This document shows positions 43,411 to 52,463 of a stretch of DNA of 64,000 bases, piece by piece (positions within the stretch are counted from its first letter, which is position 1; each line of letters begins with the position of its first letter). The position numbers and the translations under genes were made by a program. Location: NCBI GenBank assembly GCA_021787665.1, contig JAJYLN010000010.1:1-64000 (forward strand), in the 5' to 3' direction. Below the pieces are notes generated by a model, which saw only the letters and a program-made list of their open reading frames with translations, was not told the DNA's origin and made no database searches. This stretch comes from a bacterium (GTDB lineage Bacteria; JAMCPX01).

Positions 43411-44244
43411 CTATCTCGTCCATCTCGTAAGATACATGAAGATCAGAAAACTTCCAAATAATACCCGATACCATACGAAGGGAACGAAGCTGTGCTTCTT
43501 CAGATACTGCAGCAGTACGCCGATGACGACGTAGCTGACGAGGGCGGAGCCGGCGATGCCCCACAGGAAGGGAGCGACTTCCGAGGCAGGGAAATGATGC
43601 ACCAGCCGGGGTAGCTTGAGCACAGAGGCCCCGAGCAGTATCGGCAGGGCAAGGAGGAAGGAGAAGTGCGCTGACGTCTCGCGGTCGAGCCCGAGGAACA
43701 GGGCCGCGGTCATGGTTATGCCGGACCTCGAGACGCCAGGGACCAGTGCTAGGGCCTGCGCCGTCCCCACGGCGACACTGTCCTTCAGACCCACCTGCCC
43801 GTAGTTCCGCGTGTTCGAGCGGGCCCTTCTGTCGGCGAAATAGAGGACGATGCCGAAGACAATCAGCGCGACCCCCACGTTCAGCGGGTTCCTCAATACC
43901 TCTTTGACCTGCCGCTCGAAAAGATAGCCCAGCAATGAGCCGGGTATCGTAGCTATAACGACATACCACACGAGCCTTCTCTGAAAATTGTCAGAGATGC
44001 GCCTCTCCAGTAAACCCAGGATGAACTCCTTTATCAGCGTATGCCACTCCTTCCAGTAAAAGCCGATCAGGGCAATCACGGAGCCGAGCTGGAGGGCCAC
44101 CTGGAACGTCAGACTGTTCAGGAATGTGTTGTTCCAGTGCAGCAGCCAGGGAACGACTATCAGATGTGACCAACTGCTGACCGGCAGAAATGCGGTAAGC
44201 CCCTGGACCGCACCGAGGATAAAGGCATGAATGGACTGTGTCAT
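43411..44244 (-). CDS. uppP: Undecaprenyl-diphosphate phosphatase (UppP/BacA)-like
   Basis: The 277-residue inner-membrane protein would recycle undecaprenyl diphosphate for cell-wall and polysaccharide synthesis. The PGXSRSXXT motif is intact ([11 protein letters not shown]), and the N-terminal loop reads [13 protein letters not shown], with the conserved histidine. The (E/Q)XXXE motif is altered: Gln14 is acceptable, but the second position, normally glutamate, is Ala18. Activity may be lower or substrate different; related variant forms may be natural. Eight membrane segments are apparent. Coupled to ssb. Confidence 0.82.
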   Translation of the reverse strand: MTQSIHAFILGAVQGLTAFLPVSSWSHLIVVPWLLHWNNTFLNSLTFQVALQLGSVIALIGFYWKEWHTLIKEFILGLLERRISDNFQRRLVWYVVIATIPGSLLGYLFERQVKEVLRNPLNVGVALIVFGIVLYFADRRARSNTRNYGQVGLKDSVAVGTAQALALVPGVSRSGITMTAALFLGLDRETSAHFSFLLALPILLGASVLKLPRLVHHFPASEVAPFLWGIAGSALVSYVVIGVLLQYLKKHSFVPFVWYRVLFGSFLIFMYLTRWTR

Positions 44245-44300
44245 GGGCAGAACGTACGGATAAAACGCGTGCCTGTCAATGTGTTTTTACAGCGCGGACG

Positions 44301-45566
44301 CTACCACACGAACCTGAACTGCACGCCCGCATCGAAGACCTGGCCGCCGAACGAGTAGCCCTGCTGGTACTGGTCCACGGGCTGCGTCTTTTGGACGTCC
44401 CTCGTCTGGAAGATCGTGTCTTGCGCGTACGCGCTCAGCGTAATCGGGTTCTTCCAGAACCCTGCCTTCCCGAAGGTATAGCTCCCGCCCACGGACACAA
44501 GGTCCTTGTTGCTGTCCATGAAGTTCGTCACGCCGGTCTGGTCCCGCACCGGGCTCCTCAGGAACGCGTACCCGGCCGACACGTTTGCGTTGTTGTTGAT
44601 CGAGTACCGGAAGCCGACCCTCGGCACGACGGTGTCGAACAGCCTCGTCTGGGGCCTGCCGTCTCCCTCTTCATCGACGTAAGCGGACCAGTTGATGTAG
44701 GTCGCATCTGCGCTCAGCAGGAGGGCCTTGACTATCGGGTACGAGAACCCGATCGCATATTGCTGGGGATAGAAAAACTTCATCCAGTCGAACGACTCCG
44801 TTATCAACTGGTTGCCGGAGGCGTAGAGAGCCACCTTGCCGTAGTCGTTGAACTTGATCTCTCCCCGGTAGGTGAATCCGATCTTCAGGTCGCTGAAGTC
44901 CAGCATGAGTCCGGCCACCGGCGCAGCCTGGATGATGATCACGCTCGACTCGTTGTGGGTGAAGCCGCCCTGACCGAAGTCGACGTTCGTGTCCGTGTTC
45001 GCGCCTGCAAGCACGTTCGCTCCTGCGCCGAGCGACACGTACTTGCTGAACTTGTACGCGACATCGGCAAGGAAGCCGAACTTCCTGTTTTCGTTGTCGT
45101 AGAAGACGAAGAACCTGTCGATGGACGAGTTACGCATCCTGTAGCCTATCAGCTCGTCCGTGGGGGAGTAGAGCGCGAAGCCAAAGTAGACCCGCCGCTC
45201 AGGGAGGATGCCGCCGAGCGCGGATGGGCCTATCGTCATGCCGAGCTGCGCAAAAGACAGAAGCGGGATGGGCTGGTACGCGGAGGAGGAACCCGGGTCC
45301 TTCACCCACAGTCTCGAATCGGCGATGCCCACGCCGAAATAGGCGGCGGTGCCCTTTCGGTCGTGCGCAAACACAGGCCTCTGCTGATAGGCGAGCCCGG
45401 CCGGGTTGTAGTAGCACGCCGAGAAGTCGTCCGCAAGGCCCGTGTAAGCGCCGGCCTGGGCCAGGGCATTTGCGCCGAGCCCGAAGTTGGACGCCATGTC
45501 GCCCAGGGCCGTGCCTGCTGTCCAGAAAAAGACAAACGCAATGATAAGTGTCCGCTGTATCTTCAT
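44301..45566 (-). CDS. FadL/TodX-type outer-membrane hydrocarbon or fatty-acid porin (second of pair)
   Basis: The 421-residue protein has a signal peptide cleaved near ALGD and the FadL hallmark ACYYNPAGLAYQQ (NPAG) in the N-terminal hatch, followed by a 14-strand-like pattern and a terminal aromatic FRFVW. It would take up hydrophobic molecules across the outer membrane. The ATG overlaps the stop of the upstream paralogue (ATGA), so the two are translated from one message. Confidence 0.82.
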   Translation of the reverse strand: MKIQRTLIIAFVFFWTAGTALGDMASNFGLGANALAQAGAYTGLADDFSACYYNPAGLAYQQRPVFAHDRKGTAAYFGVGIADSRLWVKDPGSSSAYQPIPLLSFAQLGMTIGPSALGGILPERRVYFGFALYSPTDELIGYRMRNSSIDRFFVFYDNENRKFGFLADVAYKFSKYVSLGAGANVLAGANTDTNVDFGQGGFTHNESSVIIIQAAPVAGLMLDFSDLKIGFTYRGEIKFNDYGKVALYASGNQLITESFDWMKFFYPQQYAIGFSYPIVKALLLSADATYINWSAYVDEEGDGRPQTRLFDTVVPRVGFRYSINNNANVSAGYAFLRSPVRDQTGVTNFMDSNKDLVSVGGSYTFGKAGFWKNPITLSAYAQDTIFQTRDVQKTQPVDQYQQGYSFGGQVFDAGVQFRFVW

Positions 45567-46813
45567 AGCTTGAATGTCAACGCTATCCCCATGCTCCACA
45601 CCGAGCCGCCGCTCGAATAGCTCTCGTACGCGGGCTGTTTTGCGTTGTTCCTGCCGGTGAGCTGCTGAAGCTGGACGAACAGGTCCAGCACCGACCGTAT
45701 ATTCGGGCTGAACCATCCGAACCCGTACCCGGCCCCCAGCGAGATGATGTGCCGGTCGCTGTCGATGAAGTTTGTCTGTCCGGTCTGTGCCGGGAGTGGC
45801 GAGGGCGCATACCGGTACCCTCCCCTCAGCGCCCAGTCTTTGGTGAGCTGGTACTGTACGCCAATGGATGGCTCGAGAGTATCGGTTGCGCTGAGAGGAT
45901 CGCCCTCGGTGTCCGTCACGTCACTATCTGACCATAGGCTGTAGGTGAGGTCCGCATTGATGCGGAGTCTGGCAGACGGCTTTACGGAGACGCCTGCGAC
46001 AATCTGCGAGGGCGTCGTGACGACCTTCTCGTCGTTGGTCTCCGAAGTGATCTGCTTCCCGTTCAGCGAGAACGTGGTGACCCCCTTCAGTCCTGAGGCG
46101 TTACGCGCCCGGTACGCGAGGCCGATGTCCACCATGCGCGAGGGCTTCCCGATGATGCCGATCTCAGGTGTCGCCATGATGACGAGCCCCCGGTCCACCT
46201 TTCCGATCGTCTGGATGGGGTTCTGGCTCGTATCGACGTAGTAATCGGTCCTCATCGTGCCGGGCATGTACAGGAGCGAAGACACGCCGATCTGGAGGTA
46301 GTCCGTGATTCTGTACCCGATCCCCAGCAGGAGCATGAGCTGGGAAGCGGTGTCCTTGTACAGAGGGAACGACGGCGTATCAGGGGGTATCGCGTGTACG
46401 GTGTATGCCCTGTCCGGCGGCGTATAAAGCAGGATGCCGATGGAGAAGTCCGAGAGCTGATGGTAGCCGGTCAGGTGCCCGAGGTTGCTCGCTATGCCGA
46501 GCGTCAAGCCAACCACTTTGTCGTTATCGATATACTGTTTTTTGCCGTCGATGCCCTGCATCCAGAGTGCCGGATAGTAGTAGGACAGGCCGAGCGATAT
46601 CCTGTTGCCCCTCTCAAGGGCGAGCCCGGCCGGGTTGTAATACGTCGCCGAGGGATCGTCCGGGTGGGCAGTGAACGCGCTGCCCATCGCTATCGCCTTG
46701 TTGCCGATCCCGTAGATGCTGGCAAGGTTGGCGTACGTCACGGTGCTCAAGGAAAGGATGAGCGCTATGGAGACAAAGCACAGGAACCCTCTCCCCAGCC
46801 CCTTCAAGCTCAT
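45563..46813 (-). CDS. FadL/TodX-type outer-membrane porin (first of pair)
   Basis: The 416-residue paralogue has a signal peptide ending near TYAN, the hatch motif ATYYNPAGLALER and a beta-strand pattern ending in LTFKL. Both proteins of the pair have a late DSDRHIISLG or DSNKDLVSVG strand, supporting common ancestry by tandem duplication. The first methionine with a plausible cleavage site was chosen; an open frame of 29 codons upstream has no signal-like content. Confidence 0.82.
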   Translation of the reverse strand: MSLKGLGRGFLCFVSIALILSLSTVTYANLASIYGIGNKAIAMGSAFTAHPDDPSATYYNPAGLALERGNRISLGLSYYYPALWMQGIDGKKQYIDNDKVVGLTLGIASNLGHLTGYHQLSDFSIGILLYTPPDRAYTVHAIPPDTPSFPLYKDTASQLMLLLGIGYRITDYLQIGVSSLLYMPGTMRTDYYVDTSQNPIQTIGKVDRGLVIMATPEIGIIGKPSRMVDIGLAYRARNASGLKGVTTFSLNGKQITSETNDEKVVTTPSQIVAGVSVKPSARLRINADLTYSLWSDSDVTDTEGDPLSATDTLEPSIGVQYQLTKDWALRGGYRYAPSPLPAQTGQTNFIDSDRHIISLGAGYGFGWFSPNIRSVLDLFVQLQQLTGRNNAKQPAYESYSSGGSVWSMGIALTFKL

Positions 46814-46986
46814 TTTGCAGGCCCCGAGCTTTCCGAATGTACCTTCGCGGTCATGTCCACGTCCCCTCCACCATGTCCCTGATGGGTACAGGTACACCAT
46901 AGATTGACGCGGTTGTCAATACCCTGGCACGGAGATGCAACTACTTGGTGACAGGTGAAGGGAGAACGTGTATTCTCTCGCCATAT

Positions 46987-47811
46987 ATGAAAAGATCTCG
47001 GGTGATACTCGGTGACATAGGCGGCGCCGCCGTACGTGCGGGTGAGTCCCTGGGCAGGGAGATCGTACGGAACTACCGCAAGATAGATCCGGACGTGGTG
47101 CGACATCTCGCACAGCTTCCCCTGCTGAGCTGCTCGCTGTTCGTCTCGAAGCACGAGCGGATCGATCCCGGCACGCCGGACGGTCACCCGCCGCTCATAT
47201 TCGTTCATGGGCTCGGCGGCAACAGGGGAAACTTCCTGCTCATGGCCTGGTACCTGTGGCTGCTCGGCAGAAGGCGCAGCTACCGGGTGCACTTCGATGC
47301 CGGACAGTCCATCGGAGACATGACCGACGTGCTGGCCCGCTTTATTCGCGATGTGCGGAAGGCCACCGGCGAGGATCGGGTGGACATCGTGGCCCACAGC
47401 CTCGGCGGTATTGTCGTCAGGCTCGCTCTGGATAAGTACAGGCTCGCGCGCCGCGTGGGCACGTTCGTCACGCTGGGTACCCCGCACCACGGCACGTATT
47501 CCGCGCGCTACGCCAATACGACCATTACCAGAGAGATCCGGCCCGGCAGTGGGCTGATCAGGAGGCTGGAGCGAAAGCCCTGGCCTGCCGGCGTGCGCGG
47601 GGTGACGTTCTGGAGCCGCAGCGACCTCATGGTTTTGCCTCCCCAGTCCGCGGCCATGGAGGGGACTGAACGGATCGAGGTAACGCCGTTCACGCACTAC
47701 AGCTACCTCATCGACCCGAAGAGCTGGGCTGCCGTGGGAAGCGCTCTTGGGGCGGGTGCCGGCACAACGGCAAGACGTAAAGGGCATCGGCGGGCTGGGG
47801 AACGGCCATGA
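46987..47811 (+). CDS. Alpha/beta-hydrolase, lipase-like
   Basis: About 274 residues. PLIFVHGLGGNRGNFLLMA gives the oxyanion loop, VDIVAHSLGGIVVRLAL carries the nucleophilic serine, followed by LGTPHHGTYSA, as in triacylglycerol lipases and PGAP1-like esterases; a late Asp (WSRSDLMVLPP) and His (THYSYLI) complete a plausible triad. No signal peptide is evident, so it may be cytoplasmic or peripheral. An in-frame start 14 codons earlier is possible. It overlaps the PilZ gene by 4 bp. Confidence 0.78.
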   Translation: MKRSRVILGDIGGAAVRAGESLGREIVRNYRKIDPDVVRHLAQLPLLSCSLFVSKHERIDPGTPDGHPPLIFVHGLGGNRGNFLLMAWYLWLLGRRRSYRVHFDAGQSIGDMTDVLARFIRDVRKATGEDRVDIVAHSLGGIVVRLALDKYRLARRVGTFVTLGTPHHGTYSARYANTTITREIRPGSGLIRRLERKPWPAGVRGVTFWSRSDLMVLPPQSAAMEGTERIEVTPFTHYSYLIDPKSWAAVGSALGAGAGTTARRKGHRRAGERP

Positions 47812-48542
47812 GTAAGGATTTCGAGATCGCCCTGATCGTGCCCTATGTGTCCGGAAAGGTAGAGTCAGTTGAGGGCTTTTTAACAGGATTGAGGAGGGAG
47901 TATGCGCCGTCTGTGCTGAAATCGATCAGCCTGTACTGCTGGTCAGCGAGCGATTCCCTGGGCATCATCTTGTCGTTCGATTTCTATTCCTTTCTTCCCA
48001 GCTCCTTCGACGCGATCAGGCGATGGGCAGAAAAGGCGGAAGCGAAGATCTTCGAGCTCATGGCGTCCGTGGAAGAGCAAAGGAAAGAGTTCAAGGCCAA
48101 GTTCATGTTGACCTCGGATCTGAAGTTCACCGGCGCTTTCGATATCTCCCGTGCACTCGAGAGTATCCTGAAGAGGATTGGTACGACGACCGGCAGGAAG
48201 TCTCCGCGGTATGTTGCGACCATCGAGGTCAGGTTTAAGACCAAAGAGGAGTTCGTAAAGGAATATACCAAGGACATCTCCAAGGGCGGGATATTCGTTG
48301 CCACGGAGAAGCCCCTGCCGGTGAAAACGCGGGCTGAGCTCGTCCTGATCCTCCCGGACTCCCCTGAAGAGGTAAAGGTCACGGGCGAGATAGTGCACGC
48401 CGTGGGCCCGGAGCAGGCAAGGCTTGCCGGCCACGGAAACACGTCCGGCATGGGCATCCAGTTCATAGAGTTCCAGAAGGACGGAGCAAAGATCCTGGAG
48501 AGCTATTTCAAGTCCATCGTGGGCAATCCACAAGGTCACTGA
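47808..48542 (+). CDS. PilZ-domain protein
   Basis: The 244-residue protein has an N-terminal region of unknown fold (about 1-130) and a C-terminal PilZ domain (about 135-230). The cyclic-di-GMP ligand motifs are both visible: RKSPR (RXXXR) and the DISKGGIF (DXSXXG-type) strand, so nucleotide binding is likely. It lies directly upstream of the tad promoter. A role in coupling cyclic di-GMP to pilus assembly or motility is inferred from position. Confidence 0.82.
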   Translation: MSKDFEIALIVPYVSGKVESVEGFLTGLRREYAPSVLKSISLYCWSASDSLGIILSFDFYSFLPSSFDAIRRWAEKAEAKIFELMASVEEQRKEFKAKFMLTSDLKFTGAFDISRALESILKRIGTTTGRKSPRYVATIEVRFKTKEEFVKEYTKDISKGGIFVATEKPLPVKTRAELVLILPDSPEEVKVTGEIVHAVGPEQARLAGHGNTSGMGIQFIEFQKDGAKILESYFKSIVGNPQGH

Positions 48543-48584
48543 ACCGCCTCTCCCTGCAATAATATACCCGTCCGTAAAAAGTGC

Positions 48585-48616
48585 TTGACAAGCGTTTGCG
48601 CAGTGCAGTATACGAT
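48585..48616 (+). promoter_or_regulatory. Probable sigma-70-type promoter of the tad locus
   Basis: TTGACA is followed after 18 bp by TATACG, overlapping TACGAT, about 30 bp before the first pilin start. The -35 element is perfect, the -10 is moderate. Confidence 0.55.
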
Positions 48617-48642
48617 AGTATATCGTTTGTATGGAGGATAGT

Positions 48643-48873
48643 ATGGTTTATATCAATGTAGCCCGCGCAGAGACTAAAAGGCCTGGACAAAGGGGACAAA
48701 GCATGACGGAGTATATTCTGATCGTGCTGCTCGTCGCTATAGCGCTCATCGCTGTGTTTGGTGTATTCCGTAATAAGCTCATCAAAGGGGTCAAGACCGC
48801 GGGTCAGCAGATAGAGAACGTAACGAACCAAAGCAACGAGACCGCGCCGGACAAAGAAAGCGCCGGTCAATAG
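48643..48873 (+). CDS. Flp-type pilin (prepilin-like)
   Basis: About 76 residues. The processing motif RGQSMTEYILIVLL (cleavage after Gly18, Glu at +5, Tyr at +6) is followed by a hydrophobic core, the type IVb/Flp pattern. The Gln-, Ser- and Asn-rich tail may be surface-exposed. GGAGG precedes the second of two ATG codons. It is the first gene of the tad locus and the best candidate for the major pilin. Confidence 0.75.
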   Translation: MVYINVARAETKRPGQRGQSMTEYILIVLLVAIALIAVFGVFRNKLIKGVKTAGQQIENVTNQSNETAPDKESAGQ

Positions 48874-48881
48874 GCAGGCAC

Positions 48882-49658
48882 ATGAATCACCCAGATCTTG
48901 AGCGCGGCCAGGCAATGACCGAATTCATAATTGCCTTTCCGCTCGTGCTGATAGCGGTGCTCTCGATCGTACAGATTTCACTGCTTGCGCAGGCAAAGCT
49001 GTTCGTGGAGTACGCTGCCTTCACTGCTGCACGCGTTGCCGTTGTCCAGCCAGACAACCCGGACGACATCGCAGAGGCGGCAAAACTGTCCATGACCCCG
49101 GTGTCCCCGCGTATCGATGCCCTGGCGGGACTGTCCGTTCTTTCAAGTGCCGTGAACACCATTGCCGGTCTGTTCGGAGACGCCGGGGCGCTGGTAGTAC
49201 GGTACGCCTATGCGCGGGAGTTTACGAACGCAAAGATCGTGGTGAACCCCCGACAATCGGATGATGATATCACGGTCCATGTGGATTATCTTGCCCTGCT
49301 CTCCATCCCCTTTGTGAACAGGCTCATAGGCACAAGGGGGTCTGGCGTTCTGCGCGTGTTGTCATCGTATACGGATGGCGACAACGATTGGATAAACGCC
49401 ATTGCATCCATTGTCGGCAACGATTATTTTTACCCGCTGTCCTCGGAAGCGACGCTCACGGTGGAAACGCTCGGCGGACGGGCCCCGGAAGACCCATCGA
49501 AGTGTATCTACACCTATGTGGATAACCAGGGGGTGAGGCATACCTATACCAACGGCGAGGTGTATCAATCGGGAACCTATAAGAACGGCAGGCCGCAGTA
49601 TCACACGGACAAAGACAAGACCGGCATAAGCAGGATCGTACACCAGGAGTGCCCATGA
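48882..49658 (+). CDS. TadE-like pseudopilin
   Basis: The 258-residue protein has an N-terminal prepilin motif RGQAMTEFIIAFPLVLI and the TadE pattern VEYAAFTAARVAVVQ, where TadE-family helices continue. The C-terminal half is a polar extracytoplasmic domain with one cysteine pair. A TadE-type minor pilin that helps assemble or stabilise Flp fibres. It overlaps the next gene by 4 bp (ATGA). Confidence 0.75.
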   Translation: MNHPDLERGQAMTEFIIAFPLVLIAVLSIVQISLLAQAKLFVEYAAFTAARVAVVQPDNPDDIAEAAKLSMTPVSPRIDALAGLSVLSSAVNTIAGLFGDAGALVVRYAYAREFTNAKIVVNPRQSDDDITVHVDYLALLSIPFVNRLIGTRGSGVLRVLSSYTDGDNDWINAIASIVGNDYFYPLSSEATLTVETLGGRAPEDPSKCIYTYVDNQGVRHTYTNGEVYQSGTYKNGRPQYHTDKDKTGISRIVHQECP

Positions 49659-51106
49659 GCATACGGGCTTTCCGGTATGGGGGCGGCGGGGACACGGGGC
49701 AGGCCGCAGTGTTCGTGGTGATCACTCTCGTGACCCTGCTTGTGTTTGTTGCCACCGTGGCCAATGTGGGAAGGGAACTCTCCTATAAGATGGAGATGCA
49801 GAATACAGCAGACAGCGCATCGATGGCTGGCGCTGTATGGGAGGCGCGAGGATTGAACCTTATAGCCGGCCTGAATCAGGGCATTGTATTGTGCATTGAA
49901 TTGATTATCATCATTGTGGCAGCCATCGCGATATTGGGGGTGTGTGCGGGCACGCTATGGTGGGCCGGCATAGGCGAGGCGTGCGCGAGCGCGTTACCGG
50001 TTGTTATAAATTTTGCGAACAAGGTAATACGGCGTCTTTGGAACACCGCCGTGGAGATGTCCAAGTTAGAAAAAAAGATAGCCGAAATAGTTCCTTTCAT
50101 AGTGCCTGTTGCCGTTGGTCTGGCCGGCGGTGCAAACCCGCATAGTCCGGTGGCCATTCCCTATCCCTATCAGCCGTCCGACAAGGTACCACCTCCGCTT
50201 AAACCGCAGGAAATTTCACTGAACGTAGACAAAGGTGGCTTCCAGGACCTTATTAAGGCCATTATGGAGGACATCAGCAAAACGCTCGATAAGGTCTTTC
50301 CCCTGTTGTCCAAGGCCCTTGGCTTGCTTGGGAGTGCGATACAGCCGGGCAGTCTATCATCATCCGGGTCCATAACGACGACGTTTAAGGACAGCCACAG
50401 CTACGATAAGTATCCTGAGGCCGTTGACGCAAACAAGAAAGCACATGAGCCTGCTGCCCCGGCAAACGACGTTAGCAGTACAAAGAAAACCCAGGCGCGC
50501 TGGTTTTATATGACCACAACCTACCACATGCCGGACCCCTGTGATTATTGCTCAACCGCCTTGAAAGATCGGCATCCCTGTAGCGATATCGCATGGTCAA
50601 AGAAAGAAGAGCCACCGGAGGTGATGAAATCGGCCTTTGTAAGCTGTTCTCCGAAAGATTGTACCGGAGGCGCCGGGAGTGGCGCTGGCGGTACGGTATC
50701 CGTCCCTCTCAAAGAAGAGACGTTTTGCAGGCTTGATTTATCAGTGGACACGACGACCAAGACTAGTCCACCGTCACAACTGCCCTTTCCGATGAAGCTT
50801 CACCCGAGATCGGATGAATTCCTTTACCTTGCAGTCGCCACTACCGATCTGGGGAGAAAAAGGTCCCCGATATTTATAAACAATAAGAGCCTGCTTCCTG
50901 AAGACAAAAACCCATGGGGCTTTCTTGCGCTTTCTCAGGCAAGGCCACAAAGTCCGAGTACCAGACCGGGTGACATTCTGCTCGAAATGGACTGGGACGC
51001 ACATCTTACACGGTTTACAGCATTAAAGGCCATAGCTGAGCAGCTTGGCATAAAATCAACGAACAAAGTGATCGAGTGGATAGATGATAAACTTATACTC
51101 CATTGA
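49655..51106 (+). CDS. TadG-like protein with prepilin-type N-terminus
   Basis: The 483-residue protein has a short polar N-terminus, a GQAAVFVVITLVTLLVFVATV helix (like TadG, lacking the +5 glutamate), and ADSASMAGAVWEARG, a segment typical of TadG. The large remainder is extracytoplasmic, with a central hydrophobic stretch near 75-100, a Pro-rich linker and a cysteine-rich region (CDYCS, CSPKDC). No von Willebrand domain was recognised, unlike many TadG proteins. It could anchor the pilus to the envelope. Confidence 0.6.
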   Translation: MSIRAFRYGGGGDTGQAAVFVVITLVTLLVFVATVANVGRELSYKMEMQNTADSASMAGAVWEARGLNLIAGLNQGIVLCIELIIIIVAAIAILGVCAGTLWWAGIGEACASALPVVINFANKVIRRLWNTAVEMSKLEKKIAEIVPFIVPVAVGLAGGANPHSPVAIPYPYQPSDKVPPPLKPQEISLNVDKGGFQDLIKAIMEDISKTLDKVFPLLSKALGLLGSAIQPGSLSSSGSITTTFKDSHSYDKYPEAVDANKKAHEPAAPANDVSSTKKTQARWFYMTTTYHMPDPCDYCSTALKDRHPCSDIAWSKKEEPPEVMKSAFVSCSPKDCTGGAGSGAGGTVSVPLKEETFCRLDLSVDTTTKTSPPSQLPFPMKLHPRSDEFLYLAVATTDLGRKRSPIFINNKSLLPEDKNPWGFLALSQARPQSPSTRPGDILLEMDWDAHLTRFTALKAIAEQLGIKSTNKVIEWIDDKLILH

Positions 51107-51163
51107 TGCGTTACGATATTCACGAGCCATAAGGTTCAATATAGCAGAAGGCAGGGGAGCTTT

Positions 51164-51739
51164 ATGAATCTATGCAACAGAGAAGGTCAGGCCTTCACGG
51201 AATTTATCATCATCTTTCCTGTCCTCGTACTCATGCTGAGCAGCGTCATATTCTTTGCGAGGCTGCTCATTTTAAAAGAACGTACTGTTATGGCGACACG
51301 GTATGTTGCATGGTATGCCGGCAGGCATGAAGAGCATGAGCCGTCCAAAGATACGATCAGAGCCCTGTTCTTTAATCATGATTCCGCGCTTGGCATAAGT
51401 CACCCGGATCCCTCTCTGGGATTTGCAGGCGTTACGCTGGGAGATCTCGGGGGCGTGTTAGGCGCGGTTACGGGTATAAAAGGCACCGCTCTTGATGTGT
51501 CCGGTTATACCTATCCTTTTTCCTCTGAAATCGCCCATACGGGTGCACAGCATTTCGTGTTCATGGGTACATGGAAAGGGAGCAGTGTTACGGGGAAGCT
51601 ATTGAAATATGGACTGTGGTCTATTGCAATTGCAAAAGGCTTTAAAAACAGCGGTGGTAGCAGCGGAGATAGTGAAGGGAGTGACAGCGGCAGTAGCTCA
51701 ACTATTGATCTCACCAATCCATCGATCTTAGGCAAGTAA
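51164..51739 (+). CDS. Second TadE-like pseudopilin
   Basis: The 191-residue protein begins with the prepilin motif EGQAFTEFIIIFPVLVLML (cleavage after Gly8, Glu at +5), followed by LKERTVMATRYVAWYAG as in TadE helices, and a polar C-terminus ending in a Ser/Gly-rich tail. It lies between the TadG-like gene and an unrecognised gene, and may be an additional minor pilin. Confidence 0.72.
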   Translation: MNLCNREGQAFTEFIIIFPVLVLMLSSVIFFARLLILKERTVMATRYVAWYAGRHEEHEPSKDTIRALFFNHDSALGISHPDPSLGFAGVTLGDLGGVLGAVTGIKGTALDVSGYTYPFSSEIAHTGAQHFVFMGTWKGSSVTGKLLKYGLWSIAIAKGFKNSGGSSGDSEGSDSGSSSTIDLTNPSILGK

Positions 51740-51740
51740 C

Positions 51741-52463
51741 ATGCGCAGAAGTCACAAAAAGCGTTTACTGTTCATACTTTCAGCGTCTCTGCTGGTACTA
51801 TTATTTTTTGTGTCCATCGGCAGGGGGACGGTCTATGATCTGTTTTCCTATAGAGACATCCTCGGCAGCGTGGCCCAGGAAGCACTGCATTTTAAGGTGA
51901 ATGATCAAGATATGGATATGTTTATCGGAAAGCAAGATGACGGCGGTGCCCTCCTTACGATGGCACGTAACGACCGGTCACTTCCGTTTTATCGTGATAA
52001 AAACGGGGGGCTGGCAGTGCATCTCCACGGGCAAATTGGCAAGGCGAGTGTATCGGCACCGGGCACGCTCATGTCCATGATTGAGCCTTTGCTTGGCTTT
52101 AATAATGGGAGCAACCGCACCACAAAGTACGTAGCCGTAAGGCTTCAGAAAGGGTTTGATATCAACAAGTTTATGGATGAAACCGTTCATGACTCAAAGG
52201 ACCTCCCGGTTTACCCATCTGCTATTAAAATTAATACCATGCAGACAATGAAATTTTCCCTTGGGCACTATAAGGCGGAAGCTACCATGGATGCAGTAAA
52301 GCTTTATTATAACGCGAGGCTTCAATCGGAAGGGTACAAAAAAGTGCATGAAGAAAAGGGACTGACAGCATATCAGACACGCACACAACTATGTATCGTG
52401 GATGTTGAAGAAAAGGAGCCGGGGCATGTTTCGATTATTACCTATACAGTTACAAATAAATAA
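51741..52463 (+). CDS. Membrane-anchored protein of unknown function in the tad locus
   Basis: The 240-residue protein has one N-terminal membrane helix (about 9-25) and a soluble domain of about 200 residues with two copies of a loosely similar strand-helix pattern (around 60-140 and 150-230). No family was recognised. It starts 2 bp after the second TadE-like gene and overlaps the following small pilin gene, so it is part of the locus. It has no lipobox. A periplasmic assembly role is possible. Confidence 0.6.
   Translation: MRRSHKKRLLFILSASLLVLLFFVSIGRGTVYDLFSYRDILGSVAQEALHFKVNDQDMDMFIGKQDDGGALLTMARNDRSLPFYRDKNGGLAVHLHGQIGKASVSAPGTLMSMIEPLLGFNNGSNRTTKYVAVRLQKGFDINKFMDETVHDSKDLPVYPSAIKINTMQTMKFSLGHYKAEATMDAVKLYYNARLQSEGYKKVHEEKGLTAYQTRTQLCIVDVEEKEPGHVSIITYTVTNK

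Noticed and set aside
44238-45620. Long plus-strand frame opposite the second FadL-type porin
   Set aside because: Valine- and arginine-rich antisense translation of a GC-rich gene; the minus-strand gene has a signal peptide and FadL motifs.
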